From Enoplolaimus lenunculus (Eukaryota > Nematoda > Enoplea > Enoplida > Thoracostomopsidae), in NCBI GenBank assembly GCA_030248215.1, contig JASANG010002520.1:248001-312000 (forward strand): a stretch of DNA of 64,000 nucleotides. Direction: 5' to 3'. Shown piece by piece: positions 63,582 to 64,000 of the stretch; the first letter of the stretch is position 1; the number at the start of each line of letters is the position of its first letter. The notes under the pieces were generated by a model. It did no database searches. It was not told the DNA's origin and saw nothing but the letters and a program-made list of their open reading frames with translations. Position numbers and translations under genes: made by a program.

Positions 63582-64000
63582 TGTAGTGACCCGAATAAGA
63601 GGAGGGATTGATATTTATTTGGCATCTCAAGAGAGTACCCCCTGTTATTCGGTTACGGACTGTTATTTATTTTTAAACCCACGCTACGCCACGCTTCGTT
63701 ACTGATCTCCGGTACCGCAATTATCCGTTGAATTAAACGTTTCTTTGTCTTCTGTCAATAGCTTGAGCGATAATGCAAGGTTATACTTAGGAATGTACTT
63801 TCAAAATTTAAATACGCTGTAAAGTTTCGAACTCACCTTTATTTGGTCCTGGACTCATTTATGCGCTACAATTAAGGATAATTGACATGTGTGGACTCTA
63901 ATTAGGCTTTATGGACTCTATCAGCTTATGGATTCATATTAGGTATACAGGCTTCTATTGAATGAGACTCAAAATAGGGACCCCTCCGTCTTATTACTCC
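63582..64000 (+). mobile_element. Family-4 element, cut by the window edge
   Basis: TGTAGTGACCCGAATAAGAG at the left. The body matches 33577-34022 throughout; the right end lies at or beyond the last base. Confidence 0.9.

Noticed and set aside
1-64000. Retroviral, LTR or Polinton remains
   Set aside because: No long direct terminal repeats, reverse transcriptase, capsid or envelope-like frames are visible.

Overview
This looks like gene-poor, AT-rich nuclear DNA from an animal. There are no operons or bacterial signals. Coding sequence is sparse and partly split by introns with TTTCAG-type 3' splice sites, and most of the window is short non-autonomous transposable elements. I cannot name the species. 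The hexamer TTAGGC, carried by the commonest element here, is the nematode telomere repeat. That is at most a weak hint, because here it sits inside mobile elements rather than at a chromosome end.

Host genes. (1) 14673-16208 (+) is an intact single-exon gene for a 511-residue secreted or membrane protein, with a signal peptide, a low-complexity region holding an exact 14-residue repeat, a cysteine-rich domain and a C-terminal membrane helix. (2) 40216-44141 (-) is a three-exon gene for a single-pass membrane protein with a long cytoplasmic tail. Its exon phases agree and a polyadenylation signal follows the stop. (3) 22339-22599 (-) is a compact 86-residue precursor with a clear signal peptide and a C-terminal two-cysteine segment ending in Gly, so it may be a peptide hormone or other small secreted protein. 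(4) A tentative cysteine-rich gene on + has exons at 50957-51125 and 53453-53692. The other open frames are short, lie in repeats, or are frames of simple sequence.

Mobile DNA. I see at least ten families of short elements with terminal inverted repeats (TIRs) and no transposase. Family 1 (TIR GGCCMATGTA, TTAGGC arrays inside, 8-bp target duplications, about 28 copies or pieces) is hAT-like and dominates 17.9-25.4 kb, 42-51 kb and 56-60 kb. Family 2 has TIR GGCCCGTAGCC. Family 3 has TIR TTAGGGTTGCGCTATAC and a GC-rich core built on GACGG. Family 4 has TIR TGTAGTGACCC. Family 5 has TIR CAAGAGTG and 7-bp duplications. Family 6 has TIR AGCCCTATTCACACGTGC. Family 7 has ACACACAAAA ends. Family 8 has ACACTGTAA ends. 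Family 9 has TIR CAGGGTGYAACCGG and 8-bp duplications. Family 10 has TTAACCC/GGGTTAA ends around a tRNA-like core. Several are nested: family 4 in families 1 and 10, family 1 in family 5, family 5 in family 9, and a 2.1-kb compound element in family 6.

Other structure. The 2123-bp element at 36894-39016 has family-1 ends and a perfect 8-bp duplication, and carries two opposed arrays of an 81-bp satellite around a piece of family 9. Also present are a 13-copy minisatellite (10.2-10.5 kb), a (CAA)n tract with a ~157-bp higher-order repeat (57.6-58.4 kb), near-perfect hairpins (5.1 kb, 31.2-32.1 kb) and scattered TA, TAAA, ATT and TTG microsatellites. I found no retroviral, LTR or Polinton genes, no CRISPR and no rRNA.
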